Source: Ottowia massiliensis (GTDB lineage: Bacteria > Pseudomonadota > Gammaproteobacteria > Burkholderiales > Burkholderiaceae_C). From it: a stretch of 64,000 nt of DNA. Numbering within the stretch: position 1 is the stretch's first letter; every line of letters begins with the position of its first letter. Positions 25,341 through 35,400 of this stretch are shown one piece after another. Both the position numbers and the translations under genes were made by a program. Where the stretch lies: positions 2,232,001 to 2,296,000 of the forward strand of contig NZ_LT964854.1 in assembly GCF_900240305.1 (NCBI RefSeq), in the 5' to 3' direction. Below the pieces are notes generated by a model. It was not told the DNA's origin. It was given only the letters and a program-made list of their open reading frames with translations, and did not search any database.

Positions 25341-25985
25341 ATGAGCAATGAAACCCCTCGTTCCGAAGAATCAGGCGATAGCGGCGCCCTGCATTCTGCC
25401 ATCAATTCCGCTTTTGATTACGTCATTGAAAACCGGTCTGATTATTACAGGAAAAACCCCAGTAACCTTCCGCAGCTCGATAGCGTCTCCGGCCTGATAT
25501 CAAGTTACACCCGGAATAATGCGGCCATTTCGGGCGGCGCGAGCCTGATTCCCGGCCCCTGGGGCATGGCTGCCGTTATTCCCGAGCTGACGCTGGTGAT
25601 TCGCAACCAGATTCAGATGGTTTATGACATTGGCGTGGCCAATGGCAAGCAGGCGCAATTGACCAAGGAGTTGCTGATTGGCATTTTTCTCACCGCCATG
25701 GGCAGCAGCGCCGGAAGTCTTTTGACCATTCATGGCGGAAAGATATTGGTCAGGCGCGCATCCTTGCAGGTTATTCAAAAGATTATCGCCATGCTGGGCG
25801 GCAGGGTGACGCAGCAGGTGATTAAATCAACTGTCAGCAAATGGCTTCCTTTCGTGGGTGCGGCAGCCATGGCGACCTGGACGGGTTACATGACCAAAAA
25901 TATTGGCGAGAAGGCCAATGAACTTTTCAAGCTTGAAATCGAGGATGACCCGCAAACCCTTGATATCGAACTGAAGCCTGAATGA
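25341..25985 (+). CDS. Membrane-associated protein, EcsC/DUF697-like
   Basis: A 214-residue protein. An acidic N-terminal region is followed by GLISSYTRNNAAISGGASLIPG and PWGMAAVIPELTLVIRNQIQMV. This is a glycine-rich hydrophobic hairpin next to an amphipathic helix, as in EcsC and DUF697 proteins. A second hydrophobic stretch (LLIGIFLTAMGSSAGSLL) and a third (KWLPFVGAAAMATWTGYM) follow. AAAGGA precedes the start. It follows the GTPase gene by 146 bp and is also AT-richer than core genes. Assignment to EcsC is by pattern only. A role as the GTPase's membrane partner is an inference. Confidence 0.7.
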   Translation: MSNETPRSEESGDSGALHSAINSAFDYVIENRSDYYRKNPSNLPQLDSVSGLISSYTRNNAAISGGASLIPGPWGMAAVIPELTLVIRNQIQMVYDIGVANGKQAQLTKELLIGIFLTAMGSSAGSLLTIHGGKILVRRASLQVIQKIIAMLGGRVTQQVIKSTVSKWLPFVGAAAMATWTGYMTKNIGEKANELFKLEIEDDPQTLDIELKPE

Positions 25986-26150
25986 GGAAACAGGCATGGA
26001 TAGGCCCGCAGGCCGCCGGGCGATGCGGCCTGGAAATTCCATCATCAGCCTGATGGCATATCTGATGGCGGGTTTTTCGGGTTTTCTGTAACGGATGCAG
26101 CTTTGGGGAGCCTGAATGGCTCTTTTTTTCTGCTGTCCGCCTTGCGGCAT

Positions 26151-26867
26151 TCATCGGTTTACCGTGGCGGCATCTGCCCGCGCCGCCCGCCACGCTTGCA
26201 GCAGCGGCTGGGCGAAGGGGGTCCAGGCCACGGCGGGCAGGCCGGCCTGGCGCAGGCGGGCGTTGGTCCAGGTGTTGCAGGTGCTCAAGAGGCTGTAGCG
26301 GCCGTGGGCTTCGTAAAAAGCGTCGGTTTCGCCATAGGCGCTGGCGGAGATGGGGCGGGCCAGGCCATTGGAGGCGGTCTGGAAGTAGGGGCGGATGCCT
26401 TGCGCCAGTTTCAGATATTCGGCGGGGGTGATTGGCAGGGCCGGGCTGTGCGCGGTGGCGGGCGGGGCGTGCGGCAGGTAGGTGATGTGCAAGGTGGCGC
26501 GGCCCAGGCCGCTGATGGCCTTGAGTGAGGTGCTGGCGCGCGCTTGCGCCCAGGTGGGGGTTTCCAGATAGAAGGCGCGTTCGCCCCAGCCGATGGCGAT
26601 GTGGGTGGCGGCCAAAGAAGCGCTTTGCGGGCCGAGCAGGCTGCGCCAGTCCAACCATTCGTTGCTCAAAGGCATGACGATGTCAGTGTGCAGGCCGTTG
26701 CTGAGAAGGTAGATAGTGATACGGCTTTCAGCCACAGGCGGGCGGGCGGTGTTCAGGCGCACGCAGCCCAGCGCGGCGGCGGCCAGCAGGTACAGCAGCG
26801 CCAGCGCGAGAAGAGTACAGGCGGCGCGAAGAAGCAGGCGGGCGGGGCGCGGCAGGCGGCGGGTCAT
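26151..26867 (-). CDS. TIGR02117/DUF2459 family protein
   Basis: A 238-residue protein with one N-terminal helix (LLLRAACTLLALALLYLLAAAALG). The mature part starts with the conserved ITIYLLSNGLHTDIVMPL block, then THIAIGWGERAFYLETPTW and SLLSTCNTWTNARLRQAGLP near the end, all typical of this conserved family. The His/Asp in NGLHTDI and the Cys in TCNTW are suggestive of a papain-like fold, but no activity is established. The gene stands alone on the minus strand between the GTPase cassette and dapE. Confidence 0.85.
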   Translation of the reverse strand: MTRRLPRPARLLLRAACTLLALALLYLLAAAALGCVRLNTARPPVAESRITIYLLSNGLHTDIVMPLSNEWLDWRSLLGPQSASLAATHIAIGWGERAFYLETPTWAQARASTSLKAISGLGRATLHITYLPHAPPATAHSPALPITPAEYLKLAQGIRPYFQTASNGLARPISASAYGETDAFYEAHGRYSLLSTCNTWTNARLRQAGLPAVAWTPFAQPLLQAWRAARADAATVNR

Positions 26868-26930
26868 GGGCGGCGGGCGGGCGCGCTGGCGAGGGCGGCG
26901 CGGCTCGTGGCGCTGGGCCGGGGTTTGTCA

Positions 26931-27014
26931 GAAAGAGGAGCAAATTCAAGGGTTCCAAACGCCGCCTTGCGCAGGTTTGACTAGGACATCTTGCTATCAA
27001 TCAAGGAGCGAAAA
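26931..27014 (+). repeat. Family A dispersed repeat, copy 7
   Basis: GAAAGAGGAGCAAATTCAAGG, then TTGCGCAGG, GACTAGGACATCTTGCTATC and AAGGAGCGAAAA. A close match to the consensus. It lies downstream of dapE and upstream of the DUF2459 gene. Confidence 0.92.
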
Positions 27015-27054
27015 ATAGCAAAGATGACAAGGCGGCGGCAGGCCCTGTCTGGGG

Positions 27055-28236
27055 CTAGCCCTGCGCCGGGGCGGGCTGGCGGGCGAGGTGTTCCAGCATG
27101 CGGCGGTAGATGTTCTTGAGCGGCTCCAGATCGGCCAGGGCGATGTGTTCGTCGATTTGGTGAATGGTGGCGTTGGGCGGGCCGAGTTCGATGACCTGGG
27201 GGCAGATGCGGGCGATGAAGCGGCCGTCGCTGGTACCGCCGCTGGTGGAGAGTTCGGTTTGCAGGCCGGTTTCGGCGTGGATGGCGGCGCGGGCGGCATC
27301 GACCAGCGGGCCGGGGCGGGTGAGGAAAGGCTGGCCGCTCAAAGTCCATTCAATGGAGAAGTTCAGCCCGTGCTTGTGCAGCACGGCTTGCAGGCGCTGC
27401 TGAAGGCTCTCGGGCGTGGATTCGGTGCAGAAGCGGAAGTTGAAGTCCATGACGGCTTCGCCGGGGATGACGTTGGTGGCGCCCGTGCCGGCGTGCAGGT
27501 TGCTCACTTGCCAGGTGGTGGGGGGAAAGCTGTCGTTGCCTGCGTCCCACTGCGTGGCGGCCAGCTCGGCCAGGGCGGGGGCCAGCTCGTGCAGGGGGTT
27601 GCGGGCCAGGTGGGGGTAGGCGACGTGGCCTTGCACGCCGCGCACGGTCAGGCGCCCGGAAAGAGAACCCCGGCGGCCGTTTTTGATCATGTCGCCCGTG
27701 CGTTGCACAGCGGTGGGTTCGCCCACGATGCACCAGTCGAGCCGCTCGCCGCGCGCCTGAAGCTGGCGGCAGGCGGCCACGGTGCCGTCGGTGGCGGGGC
27801 CTTCTTCGTCGCTGGTGAGCAGCAGGGCCACGTTCAGCGGCGCTTGCGGCTGTGCCCGGAAAAATTCTTCGGCGGCGACGATGAAGGCGGCGATGGAGCT
27901 TTTCATGTCGCTCGCGCCCCGGGCGTAGAGCTTGCCGCCGCGCACTTGCGGCTCGAAAGGCGGGCTGCTCCAGCGCCCGGGCGGGCCGGGGGGCACCACG
28001 TCGGTGTGGCCCGCAAAAACCAGCGTGCCTGCGGGCAGGGCGGCGGCGCGCCTGGCCCAGAGGTTGCGCACGCGCGCGCTGGCGGGGCCGCTGCTCATGT
28101 CTTCGCAGACAAAGCCCAGCGGTTCGATGCGCTGGCGGATGAGGTCCATGCAGCCCGCGTCATCGGGCGTGACGGAGGGGCGCGCGAGCAGGGCCTGGGC
28201 CAGCAGCAGGGTGGGTGAGGAGGGCAGGGCGGTCAT
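27055..28236 (-). CDS. dapE: Succinyl-diaminopimelate desuccinylase
   Basis: Zinc M20-family hydrolase of the lysine/diaminopimelate pathway, supplying meso-DAP for peptidoglycan. The start at 28236 (MTALPSSPTLLLAQALLARPSVTPDD) gives 393 residues, near the usual 375-400. Metal-site motifs are visible: VFAGHTDVVPPG (His/Asp), RGASDMKSS (bridging Asp), LLTSDEEGPATDG (catalytic Glu, metal Glu) and GEPT; the last His ligand is in PPNATIHQIDEH. Gene order next to ftsK is unusual; in relatives dapE normally sits with other dap genes. Confidence 0.95.
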   Translation of the reverse strand: MTALPSSPTLLLAQALLARPSVTPDDAGCMDLIRQRIEPLGFVCEDMSSGPASARVRNLWARRAAALPAGTLVFAGHTDVVPPGPPGRWSSPPFEPQVRGGKLYARGASDMKSSIAAFIVAAEEFFRAQPQAPLNVALLLTSDEEGPATDGTVAACRQLQARGERLDWCIVGEPTAVQRTGDMIKNGRRGSLSGRLTVRGVQGHVAYPHLARNPLHELAPALAELAATQWDAGNDSFPPTTWQVSNLHAGTGATNVIPGEAVMDFNFRFCTESTPESLQQRLQAVLHKHGLNFSIEWTLSGQPFLTRPGPLVDAARAAIHAETGLQTELSTSGGTSDGRFIARICPQVIELGPPNATIHQIDEHIALADLEPLKNIYRRMLEHLARQPAPAQG

Positions 28237-28385
28237 GGCGGGGTTGTGGCGCGAGTGGCTTGGCAAGGGGTGGAGGAAAGAGCGGGGAAAGGGCGGAGGA
28301 AAGGGTGGGGAGCGCTGGCGGCGGCCCGGCGCTGAAGACCCGCCTGCAAGCCGCCCGCAGGTGTTGGAGGGCGCGGCGGGGTTAT

Positions 28386-28471
28386 CAACAAGAGGAGCAA
28401 ATTGAAAGGGGCTGAAAAGGCATTTCGCGCTGTTTCCACCAGGGCATCATGCTATGAATAGAGGAGCGAAA
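28386..28471 (+). repeat. Family A dispersed repeat, copy 8
   Basis: CAACAAGAGGAGCAAATTG, TTCGCGCTG, CCACCAGGGCATCATGCTAT and GAATAGAGGAGCGAAATG. It lies between ftsK and dapE. Confidence 0.92.
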
Positions 28472-28585
28472 TGAAGTGGCGTATTGGGCTTTTTCGCCCG
28501 CTGCTTGAGCTTTGCCGGGCTGTTCCGCTTTTTGGGCTGCCCGCAGCCGGGCCATGAGCAGGGGGCTGGCGCGGCGCGGGCGGCC

Positions 28586-31225
28586 TCAGTCGCGCGGGGG
28601 CGAGAGGATGGTGCGGTTGTTGCGCTCGTCCATGGGGCTGACCAGGCCCGCCGCTTCCATGGAGTCAAGCAGGCGGGCGGAGCGGCCATAGCCGATGCGC
28701 AGGGCGCGTTGCAGGGCGGAGATGGTGGCCTTGCGCTGGGTGAGGACGAATTCGACGGCGCGGTCGTACATGACGTCTTGCTCGTCGCCGCCGCCAAAGC
28801 CTTCGCCGCTGTAGGAGGCGCTGCCGCCGCTGTCTTCGCCATCGGCCACGCCGCCTTCGAGCACGCCTTCGATGTAGTTCGGCTCGCCCTGGGATTTGAG
28901 GTATTCGACGACGCGGTGCACTTCGTCGTCGCTGACGAAGGCGCCGTGCACGCGCTGGGGCAGGCCCACGCCGGCGGGCAGGTAGAGCATGTCGCCCATG
29001 CCGAGCAGGGTTTCGGCGCCCATCTGGTCCAGGATGGTGCGGCTGTCGATCTTGCTGCTGACCTGAAAGGCGATGCGCGTGGGGATGTTGGCCTTGATGA
29101 GGCCGGTGATGACGTCCACGCTGGGGCGCTGGGTGGCCAGGATGAGGTGAATGCCGGCGGCGCGCGCCTTTTGCGCCAGGCGGGCGATGAGTTCTTCAAT
29201 TTTCTTGCCCACGACCATCATGAGGTCGGCCAGCTCGTCAATGACGACGACGATGTGGGGCAGGCGCTCCAGCGGCTCCGGGTCGTCGGGGGTGAGGCTG
29301 AAGGGGTTGTAGATGAACTGGCCCTGCGCGCGGGCTTCGTCGATTTTTTTGTTGAAGCCGGCCAGATTGCGCACGCCGGCCTTGCTCATGAGCTTGTAGC
29401 GGCGCTCCATTTCGGCCACGCACCAGTTCAGGCCGTGGGCGGCCTGCTTCATGTCGGTGACCACGGGGCAGAGCAGATGCGGAATGCCTTCATAGACGCT
29501 CATTTCCAGCATCTTGGGATCGACCATGAGCAGGCGCACGTCTTTGGGTTCGGCCTTGTAGAGCAGGCTGAGGATCATGGCGTTGATGCCGACGGACTTG
29601 CCCGAGCCGGTGGTGCCGGCGACCAGCACGTGGGGCATCTTTGCCAGATCGGCCACGACGGGGTTGCCGATGATGTCTTTGCCCAGGCCGACGGTCAGCA
29701 GGCTTTTGGCTTCGTGATAGACCTGCGAGCCGAGGATTTCGGAGAGGTGGATGGTCTGGCGCTTGGCGTTGGGCAGCTCCAGGGCCATGTAGTTCTTGCC
29801 GGGAATGGTTTCAACGACGCGGATGGAAACGAGGCTGAGGCTGCGGGCCAGGTCTTTGGCGAGATTGACGACTTGCGCGCCCTTGACGCCGGTGGCCGGT
29901 TCAATCTCGTAGCGGGTGATGACGGGGCCGGGCGAGGCATGCACCACGTGCACCTGCACGCCAAAGTCCTTGAGCTTTTTCTCGATCAGGCGGCTGGTCA
30001 TCTCCAGCGCGTCGGCGCCCATGCTCTCGCTTTGCACGGGGGCGACGTCAAGCAGGCTCACCTGCGGCAGGGGGCTGTCGGGAATGTCGGCGAACAGGGG
30101 TTTCTGGCGCTCTTTGGCCACGCGCTCGCTGGGCTGCAAGGGAGCGGGCGCCGTGATGGCAGGCCCCGCCGGGCGGACGGCGAAGGCATCGGCCAGGGCA
30201 GGGCCTGGCGGCTCGTCGGGATCGAAGGGCGGAAGATCGTCCAGCGTGGGTTCGTGCCGGGCGGCAAAGGCGGCAAAAGTGTCGCGCTCAGGCGTGGCTT
30301 CGCGGGACTCGCGCGCAGGGCGCGGCTCCACGGTTTCAACCGGCCCGGCGGCGTCGCGCAAGATGGCGCTTTCAGCAGGCGCGGCGGCAGAGGCCGGAGC
30401 GGGCGTGGCGGCGGGCAGTTCAATGACCTGCGGCTCCACGCGCCGCGCGGCGGGCGCTTGCGCGGCCGGGGGCGGCGCGTCGGCGGCGGGGGGAACGTCG
30501 GCGGTCTTGTGCAAATCGTGCCGCTGGCGGGCGGCGCGGTAGCCCACGTAGCCGTCTTGCAGCCGGGCAAGATGGGAGCCAAAGGCGCGGCCCAGGGCGC
30601 AGACCAGCGCGCCCACCCGCTCGGCCATGCGGCCCCATGAAAAGTCCAGCGCCAAGGCCGCGCCCACCATGACGCCCGCCACGCCCAGCAAAGTGGAGCC
30701 GACAGGCCCCAGCCATTGCGTGGCCAGCGGCCCGCCCAGCGCGCCCAGCGCGCCGCCCGCCTTGCCGGGCAGCAGGCCATCCCACTGATAAAGACGCATC
30801 CACTCCAGGCACGAGCTGGCCAGCAGCAGCAGCCCCAGCCCCAGCCAAAAGCCCACGCGGCGCGGCAGCAAGCGCCGCCAAAAGCCGCGCGCCGGCGCGG
30901 GCTGGGGCGCGCCGCGCATCCACGCTGCCACGCCGCTCAGCCAGGCGCGCAAGCCAGCGGCCACGCACCACCAGGCAGAAAAGCCCAGCAGCACGTAAGA
31001 CAGATCAGCCAGCCACGCGCCCAGCTTGCCGCCCGCGTTGCGCACCGGGCCGCCCGCGCCGGAAGTGGACCAGGCGGCATCTTGCGGCGAGTAGGTTGTG
31101 AGCGCGAGAACGGCAAACGCCAGCGCCACCGCGCCCGCCAGCAGCAGCAGCTCTTGCGAGACGCGCGTCAGCGTGGCCGGCGGCCTGCCCGCAGGGGAAT
31201 CCAGGGTTTTGAGGGAATAAGCCAT
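28586..31225 (-). CDS. ftsK: DNA translocase FtsK
   Basis: Septal motor that moves and resolves chromosome ends at division. The 879-residue product starts MAYSLKTLDS. Four to five N-terminal helices (about residues 20-210) anchor it; a Pro/Ala-rich linker follows (to about 400). The motor has Walker A AGTTGSGKSVG and Walker B HIVVVIDELADLM, and the ATQRPSVDVITG motif. The C-terminal gamma winged-helix domain (AVEFVLTQRKATISALQRALRIGYGRSARLLDSME) binds KOPS sites. The linker is shorter than in E. coli FtsK. In relatives trxB and lolA flank ftsK; here trxB is about 25 kb away. Confidence 0.96.
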   Translation of the reverse strand: MAYSLKTLDSPAGRPPATLTRVSQELLLLAGAVALAFAVLALTTYSPQDAAWSTSGAGGPVRNAGGKLGAWLADLSYVLLGFSAWWCVAAGLRAWLSGVAAWMRGAPQPAPARGFWRRLLPRRVGFWLGLGLLLLASSCLEWMRLYQWDGLLPGKAGGALGALGGPLATQWLGPVGSTLLGVAGVMVGAALALDFSWGRMAERVGALVCALGRAFGSHLARLQDGYVGYRAARQRHDLHKTADVPPAADAPPPAAQAPAARRVEPQVIELPAATPAPASAAAPAESAILRDAAGPVETVEPRPARESREATPERDTFAAFAARHEPTLDDLPPFDPDEPPGPALADAFAVRPAGPAITAPAPLQPSERVAKERQKPLFADIPDSPLPQVSLLDVAPVQSESMGADALEMTSRLIEKKLKDFGVQVHVVHASPGPVITRYEIEPATGVKGAQVVNLAKDLARSLSLVSIRVVETIPGKNYMALELPNAKRQTIHLSEILGSQVYHEAKSLLTVGLGKDIIGNPVVADLAKMPHVLVAGTTGSGKSVGINAMILSLLYKAEPKDVRLLMVDPKMLEMSVYEGIPHLLCPVVTDMKQAAHGLNWCVAEMERRYKLMSKAGVRNLAGFNKKIDEARAQGQFIYNPFSLTPDDPEPLERLPHIVVVIDELADLMMVVGKKIEELIARLAQKARAAGIHLILATQRPSVDVITGLIKANIPTRIAFQVSSKIDSRTILDQMGAETLLGMGDMLYLPAGVGLPQRVHGAFVSDDEVHRVVEYLKSQGEPNYIEGVLEGGVADGEDSGGSASYSGEGFGGGDEQDVMYDRAVEFVLTQRKATISALQRALRIGYGRSARLLDSMEAAGLVSPMDERNNRTILSPPRD

Positions 31226-31397
31226 GTTCAAAAAAACAGTATCGGGCAAGCTTACCGCAGCCTGCCAGGGCCGCATGGCAAACCGCCTTCAGCAGCGCTG
31301 CCGACACTTGCCGGGCCTCTGGCCAGGCGGAAATAAACGCAAAGCGGACAAGCGCAAAACCTGGCCGCGCCTGTGGTTCCAGGCAATAAGCAAGTCT

Positions 31398-31862
31398 TCA
31401 GGGCTTGTTCGCGTTTTCCAGAAACTCCGTGCGCAGCCAGCGCGCGCGGTCTTCGGTCATTCGGGCTTTGGCATAGGCGTATTCCATGAAATAGACCGAT
31501 CCATATTTCGCCTGCGGGTTTTCATTGAGCGCCAGCGAAAAAAGCGCCTTCAAATCCGCATCGCGCTGCTGGAGCCACAGCTGTTGCGCTGCCTGAAGCT
31601 GCCGCAGCCGCACTTTGTCGTCACGGTTCGCTTCCCGGATGCGTCCGTAAGTCTCATTGAGTTCCGCATCCGCCCGCTCCAGTGTCTGCACGGCACAGGC
31701 ATTGAGTTCGGCTTGCGTGCCTTCCGGGTTGCACGAGCCGCCCGCCGCCCACAGGGGCGTAGCCAGCAGGGCGGATGCGGCCAGGCCCAGGCAGGCCAGC
31801 AGGCGGCCTGCTCTGGCCCCTACTTTTGATATTGCGCGGGTTGCACAGGCGAAATGGGGCAT
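31398..31862 (-). CDS. LprI/DUF1311 family exported protein
   Basis: The start at 31862, with AAAGGA upstream, gives 154 residues with a signal peptide ending LLATPLWAAGGS. The mature protein contains CNPEGTQAELNACAVQTLERADAELNETYGRIREAN, the paired-cysteine pattern of the DUF1311 domain, found in the mycobacterial lysozyme inhibitor LprI. Later LRQLQAAQQLWLQQRDADLKALF fits the second half. A lysozyme-inhibitor role is therefore possible but untested; many DUF1311 proteins have no known function. Confidence 0.82.
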   Translation of the reverse strand: MPHFACATRAISKVGARAGRLLACLGLAASALLATPLWAAGGSCNPEGTQAELNACAVQTLERADAELNETYGRIREANRDDKVRLRQLQAAQQLWLQQRDADLKALFSLALNENPQAKYGSVYFMEYAYAKARMTEDRARWLRTEFLENANKP

Positions 31863-32178
31863 GGCTTGATTCCTTTCAGAAGATCGAAAAAGCATGGTTA
31901 TAAGGCAACGGCGCAGAGCAGCCTGAAATCAGAAGCCGTCATGTTCAGCGATTGCGCCAGGCAAAGGATTTCAGACACTTCTTTTTTAATTCGGCCGCAT
32001 ATTGCTCCATTCGCGCCGGTATTTTCCGTATTCATTCAGGTAATCTGCTTGAATGCTGAATGGATTCAGCGTTTTCAGCCTTTGCTGGCGTGCGCCGCAA
32101 TCAAAATCCGGCGGCTGTTTTCATGGGCAGGGCGGCGCAAGGGGCACTTGCCCGTGCTGCAAGGGGCATCAGAATTAT

Positions 32179-32264
32179 CAAAACAGGAGCGAATACAGAG
32201 GGTGGAAAAGCCGTTTTGCGCACATTCTTCTAGGACATCATGCTATGGATAGAGGAGCGAATAC
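32179..32264 (+). repeat. Family A dispersed repeat, copy 9
   Basis: CAAAACAGGAGCGAATACAG, TTGCGCACATT, TCTAGGACATCATGCTATGG and AGAGGAGCGAATACAG. It is the only recognisable element in the 31863-32448 gap upstream of purL. Confidence 0.92.
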
Positions 32265-32448
32265 AGTCTGCTTTGCCCGCTTTTTTCCGCTCTCTCGCTT
32301 CGCTCTTGCGTGCCGTTTGCGGCCAGGACATGAGCGGGTTTTCGCTTGCGGGCATGGGGCGGGGCGCGCCAGGCAGGCCGTGACGGGCGGATCCGCTGCC
32401 TAAAATTCCCGCCTTTTTTCAGCCTTGCGCCCTTTCTCTCCTTTTCCC

Positions 32449-35400
32449 ATGACCGAGCACATTCATTTTTTCGAGGGCGGCAATGCCCTGAGCGAGTTCC
32501 GCGCGCGGCAGTTGCTGCCGCGCTTGCAGGCGGTGGCAAAAGGGGTGGCGGGCGTGCAGGCGCGGTTTGTTCATGTGGCGGCGTTTGACGCAGCGCCCGG
32601 CGAGCCTGTGCTGGAGCGGCTGCGGGCGCTGCTGACGTATGGCGAGCCGGCAGCGGATGGGGCGGATGCTGCAGGCGCGGAAATCGTTGTCTCGCCCCGG
32701 CTGGGCACGGTGTCGCCGTGGGCGAGCAAGGCCACGGACATTGCGCGCAACTGCGGCTTGCCGGTGCGGCGCATCGAGCGGGTGACGCAGTGGCGCTTGC
32801 GCGGTGCGCTGGCCGGCAGCGAGCGCGAGGCAGCGGCGGCGCTGCTGCATGACCGCATGACCGAGAGCGTGCTGCCCGGCGTGCAGGCGGCGCGCGCGCT
32901 GTTCGAGAGCCTGCCGCCGGAGCCGATGGCGCATGTGGATGTGCTGGCGGGCGGGCGCGCGGCGCTGGAGCGGGCCAATGACCAATGGGGGCTGGCGCTG
33001 AGCGGCGATGAAATGGATTACCTGGCCGAAGCTTTCGTCAAGCTGGGGCGCAATCCCACGGATGTGGAGCTGATGATGTTCGCGCAGGCCAACAGCGAGC
33101 ATTGCCGCCACAAGATTTTCAATGCCGAGTTCGTGATTGACGGCGTGGCGCAGCCGCAGAGCCTGTTCGCCATGATTCGCCACACGCACCAGCAGCAGCC
33201 CGCGCATACGGTGGTGGCCTACAGCGACAACGCGGCGGTGATGGCCGGGCACGAAGTGCAGGCGTTCGGGCCGGTGGTTGCGGCTCTGGATGCCTGCTCG
33301 GGCGCGAATTCAGGCATGAAACCGGCCCCAAGTCCTGGTGGAATGGGCGCGGGCAGCTATCAAAAGAGAAGCGAGCTGCGGCATGTGCTGATGAAGGTGG
33401 AAACGCACAACCACCCCACGGCCATCAGCCCTTTCGCGGGCGCGGCCACGGGCGCGGGCGGCGAAATTCGCGATGAGGGGGCCACGGGCCGGGGCGCAAC
33501 GCCGAAGGCGGGCCTGACGGGCTTTTCCGTCAGCAAGCTCTGGGGCGGCCTGGCCGACGCGCCGGGCGGCAAGCCGGAGCACATGGCCAGCCCCTTGCAG
33601 GTGATGACGGAAGGGCCGCTGGGCGGCGCGGCGTTCAACAACGAGTTTGGCCGCCCCAATCTGGCGGGCTACTTTCGCGAATACGAGCAGTGGATAGGCG
33701 GCGTGCAGCGCGGCTATCACAAGCCCATCATGCTGGCTGGCGGCGTGGGCAGCATTGACGCGCGGCTGACGCGCAAGACCGAATTTGCCCCCGGCGCGCT
33801 GCTGGTGCAGCTGGGCGGGCCGGGCATGCGCATCGGCATGGGCGGCGGCGCGGCCAGTTCGCTGGCGGGCGGGGCCAACGCGGCGCATCTGGACTTTGAC
33901 TCGGTGCAGCGCGGCAACCCCGAAATGCAGCGCCGCGCGCAGGAAGTGATCAGCGCCTGCCAGTCGCTGGGCGAGGCCAATCCCATTCTGGCCATTCACG
34001 ACGTGGGCGCAGGCGGCCTCTCCAACGCTTTCCCCGAGCTGGTGAACGATGCAGGCCGTGGCGCGCACTTTGACTTGCGCGCCGTGCCGCTGGAAGAAAG
34101 CGGCCTGGCGCCCAAAGAGATTTGGTGCAACGAGAGCCAGGAGCGCTACGTGCTGGCCATTGCGCCCGAGTCGCTGCCGCTTTTTGAGCAAATCTGCCAG
34201 CGCGAGCGCGCGCCCTTTGCCGTGGTGGGCCAGGCCACGCAGGAGCGCCAGTTGCAGGTGACGGATGCCGGCGCGCAAAGCCCTGTGGACATGCCGCTCG
34301 ATGTGCTGCTGGGCAAGCCCCCGCGCATGAAGCGCGACGTGCGCAGCGTGCCGCGCACGAGCGCCGCGCTGGACGTAACGGGCGTGACGCTGCAAAACGC
34401 CGTCATCCAGGTGCTGGCGCACCCCACGGTGGCGAGCAAGCGCTTTCTCATCACCATTGGCGACCGCACGGTAGGCGGCCTCACGCACCGCGACCAGATG
34501 GTGGGGCCGTGGCAAGTGCCCGTGGCCGACTGCGCCGTGACGCTGGCCGACTTGGACGGCTTTGCGGGCGAGGCCATGAGTGTGGGCGAGCGCACGCCGC
34601 TGGCTGCGCTCAACGCCCCCGCCTCAGGCCGCATGGCCGTGGCCGAGGCCCTCACCAACTTGCTGGCCGCGCCCATAGAGCTGCCGCGTGTGAAGCTGAG
34701 CGCCAACTGGATGGCCGCCTGCGGCGAGCCGGGCGAAGACGCGGCGCTGTACGCCACCGTCAAAGCCGTGGGGCTGGAGCTGTGCCCGGCGCTGGGCGTT
34801 TCCATTCCCGTGGGCAAAGACAGCCTGTCCATGCGCGCGCAGTGGACGGATGTCGGCGGCGCGGCGCACAAGGTGGTCTCGCCCGTCAGCCTGGTCATCA
34901 GCGCCTTTGCCAGCGTGGATGACGTGCGCGGCACGCTCACCCCGCAGCTGAACCGCGACGAGGCCGACACGACGCTTGTTCTCATCGACCTGGGCCGGGG
35001 CCAATGCCGCATGGGCGGCTCCATCCTGGCGCAAACGCTGGCGCAAGGCGGCGGCGACGTGCCCGACCTGGACGACGCGCAAGACCTGGTGCGCCTGGCC
35101 GCCGCCATCAACGAACTGCGCGCCAGCGGCCAGATACTGGCCTACCACGACCGCAGCGACGGCGGGCTGCTGGCCGCCGTGTGCGAAATGGCCTTTGCCG
35201 GCCAGGTGGGCGTGGCCCTGAACGTGGACATGCTCGTGACCGAAGGCGACGGCATTGCCGACAGCCGCATGGACGCGGGCGACGCCAAAAACTGGGCGCA
35301 GCAAATCGGCGCCCGCCGCGAAGAACTCACCTTGCGCGCCCTTTTCAATGAAGAGCTGGGCGTGGTGCTGCAAGTGCGCACCGCCGGGCGCGACGCCGTC

